Notes under the pieces: model-generated
What the model saw: only the letters and a program-made list of their open reading frames with translations
What the model was told of the DNA's origin: nothing
Database searches by the model: none
DNA from: Methanosarcina sp. ERenArc_MAG2
Lineage (GTDB): Archaea > Halobacteriota > Methanosarcinia > Methanosarcinales > Methanosarcinaceae
NCBI GenBank assembly: GCA_023955635.1
Contig: JAMXHR010000016.1
Location: 248,001-312,000 of the forward strand
Direction of reading: 5' to 3'
DNA length: 64,000 bases
Made by a program: the position numbers and the translations under genes
Shown: one piece after another, positions 21,154-31,504 of the stretch
Numbering within the stretch: position 1 is the first letter of the stretch
Layout: every line of letters begins with the position of its first letter

Positions 21154-21619
21154 TTACCCTTTGAGTTTTTCGAGCACTCTGATATTTTTTATCGAAGTAT
21201 GAGGATAATTCCCACTCTCGTCCTTTTCCGCCGATTTTACCATATCCCATATAGTCAGCAGCGCTGCCGAAACGCCTGTGAGGGCTTCCATTTCAACTCC
21301 TGTTTTCCCAACAGTCTTGACCTCTACTACAACCGAGATCATTCCCCCCTATATCAAAATCCACATCTATAGCAGTAATAGGAATCTGATGGCACATGGG
21401 AATTATTTCCGGGGTCTTTTTAATTGCAAGCACTGCTGCAACCCGCGCAGTTGCAAGCACGTTTCCTTTTTCCACATCTCCAGTCTTTATCTTTTCTAAG
21501 GTCTCCCCAGAGAGTACGATTTCCCCTGCAGCCCGCGCCAATCTTGCAATATCAGTTTTTCCACTGATGTCAACCATACGCGCTCTGCCGGACTTGATAT
21601 GAGTAAATTGTTTTTCCAC
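21154..21619 (-). CDS. moaC: Cyclic pyranopterin monophosphate synthase MoaC (frameshift)
   Basis: Second step of molybdopterin/tungstopterin synthesis. Landmarks: MVDISGK at the start, [25 protein letters not shown], then [28 protein letters not shown] with the catalytic Lys/Glu region. The gene breaks at the C6/G6 run 21344-21349. Removing one or adding two bases joins the halves (DFDIGG to ISVVVEVK), giving about 155 residues, the normal size. The pterin cofactor is needed for formylmethanofuran dehydrogenase in methanogenesis. Confidence 0.9.
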
Positions 21620-21743
21620 TAAATCACCGCGTTTTTCGTATTTATCCTGAAATTTTTATCTCGAGTTTATTTCATTTTGATTTCGAGCCCATCTGGCTTT
21701 CAGTTACCATATTGTTCAATATTTCAGAGTCTTTCTTCTCTGA

Positions 21744-21929
21744 TCAGTCAATTCTTATCTGCTTTCTTTTTGAATAGTCATCAAGTGCTTTCTCCAGCTC
21801 GTTTGCAAGTTCTCTGGCTTCCTCAAGGTTGAGTTTTATGACCTGCTCATCTCCCCCATGAAAAATATTAATCCTTATCCTGTTTCTTTCGATTTCTAAC
21901 TCAATTTTCCTTTCAATTTCCTGTACCAT
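21744..21929 (-). CDS. Small conserved helical protein
   Basis: A 61-residue protein of unknown function: a beta hairpin (IELEIERNRIRINIF) followed by a long charged helix (LEEARELANELEKALDDYSK). The ATG has a rc GGGGGGCAACTGAT leader, so a ribosome site is present. It lies between moaC and nnr on the same strand, with spacers of 124 and 176 bases, so an operon is uncertain. Confidence 0.6.
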   Translation of the reverse strand: MVQEIERKIELEIERNRIRINIFHGGDEQVIKLNLEEARELANELEKALDDYSKRKQIRID

Positions 21930-22105
21930 ATCAGTTGCCCCCCACTTTACGCACGTTTACAATATTTTATATTAGATTTGCAGTATAAAAGTGCTAATTG
22001 AAGTGTTAAATTAATCGTAGCGTTAAATAGATTATACTGTTAAATAAATCGCCGTATTAGATTTCCAGTTTCACACTTGAGTCTTTAGAGTTAATTTCAT
22101 CTCTT

Positions 22106-23614
22106 TCACCCTATATCTGCCTCTTTAATTATTCGGGGAATATTTTCTATTACATCCGTTGCAAGCAATCCATTTCCTGCTTTCTCAAAAGCCAGGTCTC
22201 CGGCTGCTCCATTAATGTATGCAGCACAGGCTGCAGCGAGAAATGCCGGATTTCTGGAAAAAAGAGACCCTGTAAGCCCTGCAAGGACATCCCCAGTACC
22301 TCCAACTGTCATGCCTGTGTTTCCTGTCCTATTCAGGAGGATCTGTTTTCGGTCTGAAATAATGTCTGTCCTTCCTTTGAGGAGCGTTACAACCCCTTTT
22401 TCCTCCGAAAACTCTCTGACGGCTCTGATACGGGCTTCATAGCTTTCAGGAGTTTCCATGTTTCGCAGACGGGCAAATTCTCCTGCATGAGGAGTTACTA
22501 TCAGTTCACAGTTGCCTGAGAGGGCTTCAAAGATAGAGCCTGAGAGGGCTGAGAGGGCATCGGCGTCAAGGACGGCTTTTCTGCAGAAGGGCAGGATTTT
22601 TCGGACGGCTTCCAGAGTTTCTGTCGCTCTCCCTATCCCCATCCCCATCACGACCACATCATGGGAATTTATAAGGTCCGGGAGGATGGAAAGATCGTCC
22701 GGACAGAGTACATTTGAAGAGAGTTTCCGGACTATCAGGTTCGGAGAATAAGATGCCACTATTTCGGCTACAGGCACAGGAACTGCTACTGTTACAAGGT
22801 CTGCCCCTGACCTCAGAGCTGCAAGGGCTGCAAGGGCTGGAGCTCCTGAATACGGGCCGCCTCCTATAACAAGAATTTTCCCGGAATCTCCCTTGTGCCC
22901 TTCTGGCTTTCGCCTGTGCAGCATCGTCAGGTCTCCGGGGCCCACATATTGCTCAGCGTCTGCACAGATTCCTATATCTGCAACCTTTATCATGCCAGTG
23001 TATTCTTTTGCCTTATCGCCCAAAAGCCCTATTTTCATATGGTGAAAAGTGACCGTAAGCCCTGCATGCACAGCTTTTTCAAAGTCTCCGCCATCAGGGT
23101 CAAGTCCTGATGGAATATCAACAGAAATTACGGTCTTTCCTGCTTTTCCTTCACGGTTTATAAAGTCGATAACTGTGTACTCAGGTTCTTTTATGTCCCC
23201 TTTTATTCCAGTCCCGAATACTGCGTCTACGAGCATGTCAGCTTCTGAAAACCAATCGGAAGCTACAGCTCTAAGCTGACTTGAATCCGTTATTTCGAGT
23301 ATCTGCACGCGGCTGAACTTCAGCAGGGAAAAGTTGTGGAAAGCTTCTCCGGTTCCTATATCCCGGGCTTTTCCCAGAACAATTACCTTTACAATGTACC
23401 CTGAAGAGCCTGCAAGGTGCCTGGCGGCAACAAAAGCATCTCCTCCGTTATTTCCCCGGCCTGCAACAAAAAGAACTTTGCCGCTTTCAAGCTTCTCCCT
23501 TATATTCTGAGCAATAACGGCCCCTGCGTTTTCCATTAACTGGACAGGTAGAAGGCCAAGGCATTCGCAGTTTCTGTCTATCGCCTTCATCCTCAAAGAA
23601 CTGATACACTTCAT
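22106..23614 (-). CDS. nnr: Bifunctional NAD(P)HX epimerase/dehydratase
   Basis: Repairs hydrated NADH/NADPH. Residues 1-215 form the YjeF_N epimerase domain (VAGRGNNGGDAFVAARHL, VDAVFGTGI, VDIPSGLDPDGG). Residues 225-500 form the ADP/ATP-dependent dehydratase, a ribokinase fold (VIGGGPYSGAPALAALAA, VLDADALSAL, VTPHAGEFARL, GGTGDVLAGL). The 502-residue length is typical of the fused enzyme and the frame is intact. Confidence 0.93.
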   Translation of the reverse strand: MKCISSLRMKAIDRNCECLGLLPVQLMENAGAVIAQNIREKLESGKVLFVAGRGNNGGDAFVAARHLAGSSGYIVKVIVLGKARDIGTGEAFHNFSLLKFSRVQILEITDSSQLRAVASDWFSEADMLVDAVFGTGIKGDIKEPEYTVIDFINREGKAGKTVISVDIPSGLDPDGGDFEKAVHAGLTVTFHHMKIGLLGDKAKEYTGMIKVADIGICADAEQYVGPGDLTMLHRRKPEGHKGDSGKILVIGGGPYSGAPALAALAALRSGADLVTVAVPVPVAEIVASYSPNLIVRKLSSNVLCPDDLSILPDLINSHDVVVMGMGIGRATETLEAVRKILPFCRKAVLDADALSALSGSIFEALSGNCELIVTPHAGEFARLRNMETPESYEARIRAVREFSEEKGVVTLLKGRTDIISDRKQILLNRTGNTGMTVGGTGDVLAGLTGSLFSRNPAFLAAACAAYINGAAGDLAFEKAGNGLLATDVIENIPRIIKEADIG

Positions 23615-24040
23615 AATAATTACCTGCTTGTTTATTTAATTCGGTTTCCTGCTATCTGCTTAATCTTTCGAATGTTTCTGTAAGCTTGAGTTATTTGACT
23701 TCATGATTGTTATAGAAACGATTATATATCTTTCAGGTAATTGAAACGATTTATTTATTATTTTTACACCGAGGAAAACCTATTTGATGTTATTATCTAT
23801 ATATGTTACATTCCGATATAATATAATATACCGAGATGACTTAAATACCGAAATGACTTAATTCCTCGGAAAAAAGCTGTTAATCTAAGAGTATTTATCA
23901 GTAAAAGGAACTATTTAAAATAGCTAAAGCCAGTGTTAAAGTTAACTAACTGCAGTAAAACGTGAATAGGCAGGATTCTGATCAAATGTTTGCTTTTCTT
24001 TGCACGTATCTGGACTTATATACAACAGGGAGGACTACTT
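23615..24040. other. Divergent promoter region
   Basis: AT-rich spacer between nnr (minus) and the TrkA-N/DHH gene (plus). It contains an AT-only tract near 23815-23831 (gatataatataatatac), suitable as TATA boxes. A good ribosome site (gggaggac, about 24027-24034) precedes the TTG at 24041. Confidence 0.45.
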
Positions 24041-25500
24041 TTGACTAATTTTTCAAAAGATGCGGACAGCAACCTTAAGAGCACAGTCAAACCCAGATAC
24101 CTGGTTCTGGGCAGTGGGAGTGTTGGTTTTGCGCTTGCAAAAGAGCTCAGGGAAAGCAATAAGCTTGTGATTATTGTAGATAAAGATGAAGCCAAAGTAG
24201 AGACCCTCAGGGAAGAAGGCTTTGAAACGATTGTAGGCGACATCTCCGACCCTGAGATTGTTAATAAGATTGACCTTAAAAACGTTGTTGTCATACTTTT
24301 CCTGACTTCCAATAACGAGGCGAACAGAAAAGGCATTGAAAATTTCAAAAAGGTAATCAATCCTGACATCCAGCTATTTTCCCGAGCCTCAGATATTATC
24401 AATAAGGAAAAGATGGAAGATCTTGGGGCAGATTATGTCTTTATGCCTTCCAAGCTTGTTGCAAGCTCCCTTTCCCGTTCCCTGGAGAGAGCTGAGTCGG
24501 TTCACAGAGGCAACAGACTTGCACGGTGGCTGAAAGGGATAAGAGAAAAAAACTTGCGATTGTAATTCACGATAACCCTGATCCAGATGCCATATCTAGT
24601 GGGCTTGCCTTAAAAGAAATTGCAAAAAACCTGGGTGTGGAAGCAAATATCCTCTACCATGGCAGGATCGGACACCAGGAAAACAAAGCCTTTGTAAACC
24701 TTCTCGGAATTGACCTTGGCAAGATGGAAGAGCACAACCTTAAAAACTTTGATGAAATTGCCCTGATAGACTGCTCTATCCCCGGTGTTAACAATATGGT
24801 CCCTCTCAATTCATATGTAGGCATTGTAATCGATCATCACCCACCGGGAGAAACTGAGATAAAGGCCGAGTACATCGATATTCGGCCTAATTTCGGGGCA
24901 ACGGCCACTATAATGACAAAGTATCTGCAGCAGCTCAACATCAATATATCAAAGACCATGGCAACGGCTCTGCTCTACGGGATTCGGACTGACACACAGG
25001 ACTTCAAAAGGAAAACCGACCCTGCAGACCTCTCAGCTGCTTCATACCTTTATCCCCTTTCGAATCACGGCATTCTGGATCAGCTTGAGCAACCTTCAAT
25101 GGCTATTGAAACCCTTGAAGTGCTCGGAGAAGCCATCCGTAATCGGCAGGTGCTTGGGAGTTACCTTCTCTCAAATGTCGGAAACATAAGGGACAGGGAC
25201 ACTCTCCCGCAGGCTGCAGATTACCTTTTGAGCCTTGAAGGAATATCCACAACAGTAGTCTTTGGAGTTACTGAAGACCGCATCTACATTTCCGGCCGAA
25301 GCAACGATATCAGAGTCAATCTCGGCGAAATTATGCGCCAGGCTTTTGGAGAGGATGCAGGCGGGCACGCAAATGCAGCAGGAGCCCAGATCCCTCTCGG
25401 GGTTTTCAGCGCTACGAAAGACCGTCAGACATTGTTAAGGCTGGTTAATGAAGCAGTAGTCAAAAGGTTCCTGAGTGCTGTGGGAGTTGAAAATACATGA
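24041..25500 (+). CDS. TrkA-N/DHH phosphoesterase fusion (one frameshift)
   Basis: The N-terminal 160 residues are an NAD-binding RCK/TrkA-N domain: LVLGSGSVGFALAKEL is the Rossmann GxGxxG and IIVDKD the acidic strand end. The remaining 320 are a DHH/DHHA1 phosphoesterase: HDNPDPDAISSGLAL, DCSIP, DHHPPG (the DHH motif) and GGHANAAGA. The frames join when one A is added to the A7 run 24546-24552 (REKKLAIVIHDNPDPD), giving about 486 residues. The TTG at 24041 is chosen for its ribosome site. Known DHH proteins of this type cleave cyclic dinucleotides or short oligonucleotides. Here the RCK domain could sense NAD(H) or a nucleotide; that is inference. Confidence 0.85.
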
Positions 25501-25588
25501 AAATGAAATTTTCGGAGGTCTACGAAACTGAAGGACCTTTCCAAAAATTACTCAGTAAAAGTTTTTCAATGAAATGATAGGAGAAAAA

Positions 25589-25665
25589 GAATTTCTTTAT
25601 TTATTCTTCCTTTTCTCACTGTTTTTATTCTCTTTCTTCTCTTTTTCTTTTTCCCCTCACTTTTC
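25589..25665. terminator. T-rich termination region
   Basis: A pyrimidine tract with many T runs lies between the convergent ends of the TrkA-N/DHH gene and aglB. Archaeal termination typically occurs at such T-rich stretches. Confidence 0.45.
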
Positions 25666-25718
25666 CGAATATTCTTATTTTGAGATTTTTATTCTTAAGA
25701 ATCCAGTTCATAAAATTC

Positions 25719-28201
25719 TCAGTTAACTTTCGAAAGATTCACTTCTACTCGATTTCCTTTCAGAATGTCACTTTCAGTTACCTGGATTCCAGATATTGTA
25801 ATGTTTTCTCCTGCATTAAGGGAATAAGCGGATGAAACATTGACTCCACCTGCCATATTTTCGGTCGAGTATGGTACTATTATCTCAAATGAACCGTTTT
25901 TATCTGACACTGCTTTATTCTGATATGTAAATTTTCGGCCTGTATTCGAGCTGAGCTCAAGCGTTGCAGTAACGGGCTGGCTCGGGATTGAAGTACCTGA
26001 TAATTTGGCTCCAGGGACAAATTCGAATACCTTTACACTATTTTTTTTGACATCGTCTTTCTCTGCATTGCTTTCGTGGACAAGCCTCAGGTTTCCGAGG
26101 TTTGTTCCGTCAAGTTCATAAAGTTTATATATCTCGGTATTCAAAAATCCCTTTTTAGCAGTTGCCGAGGTCTCAAAGCCTCCTTCTCCATTGACTGTCT
26201 TTATGTCAACATAATTTTCAATATTTTTTCCTGCAAGCTCAACGATGGCCCCAAACTTGCCGCTTGCCATTAGTTTGTCAACTATTACGTATTTTACTTT
26301 GAGCTTTTCCATAATTGCCTTTCCTTCCTGTTCCGAGTCAGTTGTGAAGAAAAGTGCAGAATCCTGTACGCCGGTCTGGAAATTGTTCGAAATCGCAGGC
26401 CTTCTGGAGAGGTAAACGATCCAGTTTCCATAGTCCCACCAACTCAAAACTCCATATTCAGGAGTTTCTGAAGGCTCAAGGTAATAAGAAGTTTCAGGGG
26501 TTGACGTTCGAAGCCACCTGAGAGAGTCCTGCCATTCAGGATCAATCGAGCCCGTACTTTTTGCAATAGCAGAGCCCATCCATATGCAGGGTATAAAAAT
26601 AAGCCCGAACAGTAACAGCGAGGATACCAGTTTGAAGTAATCGGGGTCCTGCCCTTTTTTTAATCCGGATCCATTATTCATCTTCTGTTTTGATTTCGCT
26701 TTTAACTTTGTCTCTTTTCCGGTCTGAAGGACAGGCATGGTATTTTTTCCAGTCGTCTGCCCAGATTTTATAAGTTTTCTTGCCTCAGTCTCAAAGTTGA
26801 GGGATTCGAGTAAAACCCAGAGAAGATATGCAGTAAGGATTGAAACATTTACTGCAAACAGATATGAAAAACGCCTTTGAGAAATAGCCAGATATGCGAA
26901 AAAGACTGTCCATAAGAGGAAAAATACCCCTTCTGGCTTTGAATTTTCTCCTTTCCACTCAAGACCGAGCAGAAAAAGAGCTGCCAGAGCTGCAGGGAAG
27001 CAAAATCCGAAAGCAGCCAATACTGGCGAAAGGTAAAGATTTCCCTGTGCATCCAAAAATAGAGGCAGAGCTTCGGAAATCGTGCCTATGTACTCGCCTT
27101 TTCCAAGGAAGAAATTTATTCCCTCAAATACAAAAGCATAGGATTCAACGGAAACAATTCTGAGGGACAGAAGCCCTGCACCTAAGACCAGTATTAGAAT
27201 TCCGGGATAATACTTCCAGTTCATGCCTTTTTTTGAGATATATAAGGAAAAGCCCCAGAGGATAAAGGTTCCGGCTAGCAGGCTGAACACATAGAATACC
27301 TGGAACCAGGAAAGGTGCATCGCGCTCATTTCCAGGCCAGAACGTAAAGATCCGGCTGACAGGGGAATGGTAAACAGAAGTGTTGAAAAGAGGCATGTAA
27401 TAGAGCAAATAAGAAGGTAATCGGAGTTTTTTCCGGCCTTAAGGTTAATTGTGGTCTGTATCAATGCATACAATACAATAAAGCTTGCGAAAATCGGGGC
27501 TCCTATCCATGTAAAAATAAGGAGTGCTAAACAAAGCCCGGATGCTCCTGCAAAAGCCAGAGATTTTACAAGTTTCTTTTCAGAATAGATGGTTTTAAGA
27601 GAAGTCAGCGAAAAAGACCCATCCTTTGCCCATTTTAAGGCAAGTATAAAAAACGCATAAGCTGCCGTTGAGAGGAGTGTTTCTGCTACGTGATGGTCAA
27701 CTGCCCCAAACCGGGATATAGATACATGAGCTGGAAGAACTGCAAAAATGAAGGCCCCAAGAAGTCCTGTCTTCCTGTCAAATACCGAGGAAGCTGCGAT
27801 ATACAATGGAATTATTGTCAAAATCCCGAGAAGTACCGGTAATAGAGCTCCTGCAAATTCGATAGTATGCAAATCCGGTTGCCCTCCTCCCAGGACTTTT
27901 GCAAGCAGCCCGCCTAACAGGTCAAAAAAGGCGGCCACCCAATTTCAAAGCCGTAAGGATAATTGAGGTAAGAATCGAAATTAAGGGGATGAGGAAAATT
28001 GGAAGCTGTATAAAGAATGCGCCGCATATGATAGAAGTCATCATATCCAGTGAAGGTTATGCTTCCGTTTGCAGTAACCGAGGCATATGAGAGCATGCGC
28101 ATGAGAAAAGCAACTAATGTAACTGCGGTCAGAGAAATAATACTTAATTTTAAACTAGAAGTTGATGGTTTTGACTCCAGATGCCTCATTTTTTCATTCA
28201 T
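25719..28201 (-). CDS. aglB: Oligosaccharyltransferase AglB/STT3 (one frameshift)
   Basis: Transfers lipid-linked glycan to Asn-X-Ser/Thr sites on the outer face of the membrane. The N-terminus has a membrane helix and the acidic loop GYDDFYHMRRIL; about a dozen membrane helices follow. The soluble domain has the hallmark WWDYGNWI near residue 570 and a C-terminal beta-rich region. Adding one base to the A6 run at 27924-27929 joins the first 90 residues to the rest (EIGWPPFFDLLGG), giving 827 residues. No agl glycosyltransferases adjoin it directly; the polysaccharide genes lie 6 kb away. Confidence 0.9.
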
Positions 28202-28511
28202 AGCGACCCTTTATTGTATTTTTGATTTTTTAATAGTTCATTTATTAATAACTTATTAAAGAAGTAATAGTAAAAACAATTCTTAAAATTTTCTGTAATT
28301 TCTAATACTTTCTTATTTCATCCAACACCTTGTTATTTTAATGATATAATTGTTACGTTCACAGCTTTCAACTGTAGTTCCTGCCTCAACGATAATGATC
28401 ACATAATATATCTGTACTTAATTATTTTAGTTACAATCATGTAAATCCCAACATTTTATTTTCCGGATAAAGATTTTTGGTTTCATCATTAGGATTGTAT
28501 ACACTTTTTAT
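28202..28511. other. Promoter side of aglB, AT-rich spacer
   Basis: No gene was recognised. AT-rich sequence leading into a transposase relic. Confidence 0.4.
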
Positions 28512-28865
28512 CTATTCTCCTAACTTTTCCAACCATCTCTTGGTGAAAGACTTTGATTTTACTAACTTAATAAATTTACCAGAGGTCATTTCTTTGAGAT
28601 ATTCTTCCGATTTAATAAATCCTTTAGATACTGACTTTTTTACACATATCCAAATCTGTTCAAGTGGATTAAGACCCGGTGAATATATGGGCAGGAATAC
28701 CAATATTATGCTAATTTCTTCTGCTTTTTGATTGTTATCTTGCGTGATGTGTCAATAAGTTGTCGAGTACGAATCTAACTCCGCAACCATTTTCAGCTTT
28801 TATTTTCTCAAGAAATTAACATATGTCTGTTGTTTTTGAACCTTTTTTAAAGTATATAACATTGT
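28512..28865 (-). pseudogene. IS630-type transposase remnant
   Basis: The minus strand retains the second half of an IS630/Tc1-like DDE transposase: FVLDNLLTHHA (second Asp) and, in another frame, FLPIYSPGLNPLEQIW (the catalytic Glu motif). An in-frame stop, a frame change and a missing 5' half show that it is dead. It belongs to a different subgroup from the more complete IS630 copy at 32852. Confidence 0.75.
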
Positions 28866-29068
28866 TTCCATTTAGCGAATAAAAACCGTTTGCACTTAAG
28901 CTCGTTTAAAAATTGCTCCTGTAACTTTTCCCAGTAAATGAAGAACGTTGCTATTACCACTAATGTCCTGAATATTTTGTCCAACCTTTCATACCTTATG
29001 ATAATTCTTCTAAATCCCTTTTTTATTGAAAAGAACCTGGAGGAAGGTATGAGTGAATATAATCCCAT
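28847..29068 (-). pseudogene. IS5-type transposase C-terminal remnant
   Basis: The segment KKGFRRIIIRYERLDKIFRT then LVVIATFFIYW is typical of the C-terminus of IS5-family transposases (the RRI..RYE region after the catalytic Glu). No N-terminal part is present. It overlaps the edge of the IS630 remnant and is followed by a MITE. Confidence 0.55.
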
Positions 29069-29096
29069 TGAACACCACGAAGTTCTTCAAGATATA

Positions 29097-29210
29097 GAAC
29101 TTACGCACTTGAAGTACAAAATCAAGAACATTCGACGTTGTGAATTATTTAGCGTTTTAAACAGTTAAAGGTTTAATGCTATTGATTTCTCAGTTCAACC
29201 GCGTAAGTCC
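29097..29210. mobile_element. MITE-like element, family B copy 2
   Basis: A 114-bp element with terminal inverted repeats gaacttacgcacttgaa and ttcaaccgcgtaagtcc. It shares ends and the aagtacaaaatcaag block with the 11596 copy. Confidence 0.7.
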
Positions 29211-29240
29211 TAAGATAGATACTATCTCCAAATATAATAT

Positions 29241-29370
29241 GAGCTCATCCCAAAACTCAAAATTGCTTCTCTGAATTTCGTATTCTGAATAACCAATTAA
29301 GGTTTCTGATCATGAAAATTATTTCTGAAACTCTTGCCGATTGAGAATAAAACAGTTTTGGGATGAGCTC
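29241..29370. mobile_element. MITE-like element, family A copy 1
   Basis: A 130-bp element with perfect ends gagctcatcccaaaact / agttttgggatgagctc (the inner bases pair less well). It is nearly identical to the copy at 50362-50491, which implies recent movement. No coding capacity. Confidence 0.8.
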
Positions 29371-29641
29371 TATAAAAATAAGTTATATGTAAGTTGGAAA
29401 CAGGCCCATTATTTCAGAAACTGGCTCATTATATATAGATAGTTGTGTAATTCAATACGCAGACAATTATTACTTAAGAGAATTTCACACGTCATCGGTT
29501 AAGCGTTAGAGAGCTACTCTTGTGTGTGTTTTATATTACGTTAGTATTAAAATTTAAAGGCGATTCAGATAATTTATTTTGATACATCAAAAACTTTATT
29601 GCACAGAATACACATATAAAATTTTATGAGTTTTATTAATT

Positions 29642-29840
29642 GACTCAGTACCAAAATCTAGTGATGAACATAAAATTAAAAATCACTAGATTTTGTAATT
29701 GGTTACAATCCTTGTGATTCTACTTCTGGGTTAAAGTCTTTAGATATCGAATGTTAATTTTGATTGGAGGCTGAATTCTTCTTACGAATTCAGATTTTCA
29801 ATCAAGAAATGCAAAAATCACTAGATTTTGGACCAGAGTC
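29642..29840. mobile_element. Internally deleted relic of the 50.7-kb IS
   Basis: The left end gactcagtaccaaaatctag and the right end ending in ctagattttggaccagagtc match the 24-bp terminal repeats of the IS at 50697-52315. A third internal copy of the end lies near 29680. The 199-bp body has no transposase and includes the perfect hairpin ctgaattc/gaattcag (29771-29793). It ends 17 bases before the acyltransferase start. Confidence 0.7.
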
Positions 29841-29857
29841 CGTGGAAGTGAAAGATG

Positions 29858-30777
29858 ATGACTGAGAAAAAAATAGGTTATTAATTTTCGATCTACTACG
29901 GATTATCTCTATCATTTTAATAGTCGCATTGCATGTAGCTGAAGAAAAAGTCCCTTCTCTGTCTTCTTTTCTCGCCCCATTATTAACAAATATTGGAATT
30001 GGTAATATTATTAATGATGCACCAGGGAATTGGGGAGTAATAATTTTTATAATTGTCAGCGGAGCAGTCATCGAATACACATACGGACCTAAACTCAGTA
30101 GCAATTTCAATTACAGAAACTTCATGGAAAAGAGGTTAACTCGGATATATCCTGCTTACTGGCTCTCTTTAGGGCTTGCTATTGCATTTGATAAAGTGTT
30201 TCTTAATCTTCCCGTTTCTCTAGTTGAGTTTTTAAAATCGTTCACTGGGTTTCAAACATATTTTCAGGAACAGGTGCTTGGAGGAGAGATAAATGGTGTG
30301 GGGTGGTTTGTAGGTCTAATTGTTGTAATGTATTTATTATATCCTATGCTCTCGAAAATATTAAAAGAATATGGGTTTCCAGCTCTATTTTTCATTATAC
30401 TGTTATCATATTTCATAGGTATGTCTTTGCCGGTAGGGGCTCAAAATACTCCGTACTGGTGCCCTCTGGCTAGGTTATCAGATTTCACTTTGGGGATATA
30501 TATAATTCAGAAAGGAGCGTACCCACGTTATGAAACAAAGTCACAAGTAATCAAGTTCCTGAGTGATTTAAGCTTCCCGATATTTTTAACCAATTTTTTT
30601 CTCGCAAGGATGTTTAGAATTTTGCCTGATGGGAATTATATAAACGTAGTAGTTTATATATTTGCTCTGTTTTTCTTCAGTCTGGTAATTTATTATTTCG
30701 ACATGTTGTTTAAAATTGCATATGAGACATATAGGGATAGAACAATTAATGCTGTAAAAAGCTTATGTAGTTCATAA
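29858..30777 (+). CDS. Acyltransferase-3 family membrane protein (frameshift at start)
   Basis: An integral membrane acyltransferase (acyltransferase-3/OafA type) that usually O-acetylates surface glycans. It has about eight hydrophobic helices; the typical start FDLLRIISIILIVALHV contains the active-site His region. The motif MEKRLTRIYPAYWLSL is the family RxxRIxP signature. The main frame begins without a proper start. Adding one A to the A7 run 29867-29873 links it to the ATG at 29858 (MTEKKNRLLIFDLL), giving 306 residues. The promoter region has been replaced by an IS relic, so expression may be altered. Confidence 0.8.
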
Positions 30778-30792
30778 GAGGTACGTTCACTA

Positions 30793-30893
30793 GTGTCTAG
30801 GAAATTTAGTTATGAGTTATCATAATTAAGAAAGTGACTGCTTTTAAGGACTTATTTAAAGATTAATGCCCTATAATTAAGCTGTCAGGACAC
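30793..30893. mobile_element. MITE related to the IS630 copy
   Basis: A 101-bp element flanked by TA on both sides. The ends (TA)gtgtctaggaaatttag and, reversed, (TA)gtgtcctgacagcttaat match the ends of the IS630 element at 32852-34023. It has no coding capacity and was probably mobilised in trans. Confidence 0.65.
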
Positions 30894-31218
30894 TAGTGTG
30901 TCTATTCTTATATTATCAGCGTGATAAATTTGAATTTCTTAAGTTTTTTTTACTAATTAGCTTGTCACATAACTAGCTTTATTTTCTATTAATAAGAGCA
31001 CCAGAATTACTTTCAAAGTCTGGAAATTGATTGATCATTAAGGATTGAAAATTCAAAGATTCAATTTTGAATTATAGAATTGGTTTTTTACCAGAAAATT
31101 AGAGGCCGAGATTTCCCAGGAAAATATTTAAAGCTTTTAAAATTATTTGTATTGTTAGTATTTTCTTCGAAGTTAACGTAATAAAGTGGAAAATAAAATG
31201 AATATAAAAAATTGTCTA

Positions 31219-31504
31219 AGAGGCTGTCTTAAAATTCAAACTATTTATACAATTGGGCAATGAAGAATATCAACTTTAAAATTCATGCCATAAATTTTTT
31301 CCATAATTAAGGCGCACATTGACTTTAAGATAGTATTTTATCCCGCAGGACTTACGTACTCGAGATATAATATCAAATGTAATAACCATCATTGTTTAAA
31401 ATTACACTTTAGACATTTAACAGCTTAATGCTACCGTTTTTCAGTTCAAGTATGTAAGTCCGTATCCCAATTACAGAACCGAATTTAATTTTAAGACATG
31501 CTCT
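31219..31504. mobile_element. MITE-like element, family C, split by a nested element
   Basis: Inverted ends agaggctgtcttaaaattc (left) and, reversed, agagcatgtcttaaaatta (right). The span is 286 bp but includes the nested 114-bp family B element; the original was about 172 bp. Confidence 0.6.
31348..31461. mobile_element. MITE-like element, family B copy 3
   Basis: A 114-bp copy with ends ggacttacgtactcgag and ttcaagtatgtaagtcc, inserted inside a family C element. The body has diverged from the other two copies but the termini and length are conserved. Confidence 0.65.
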
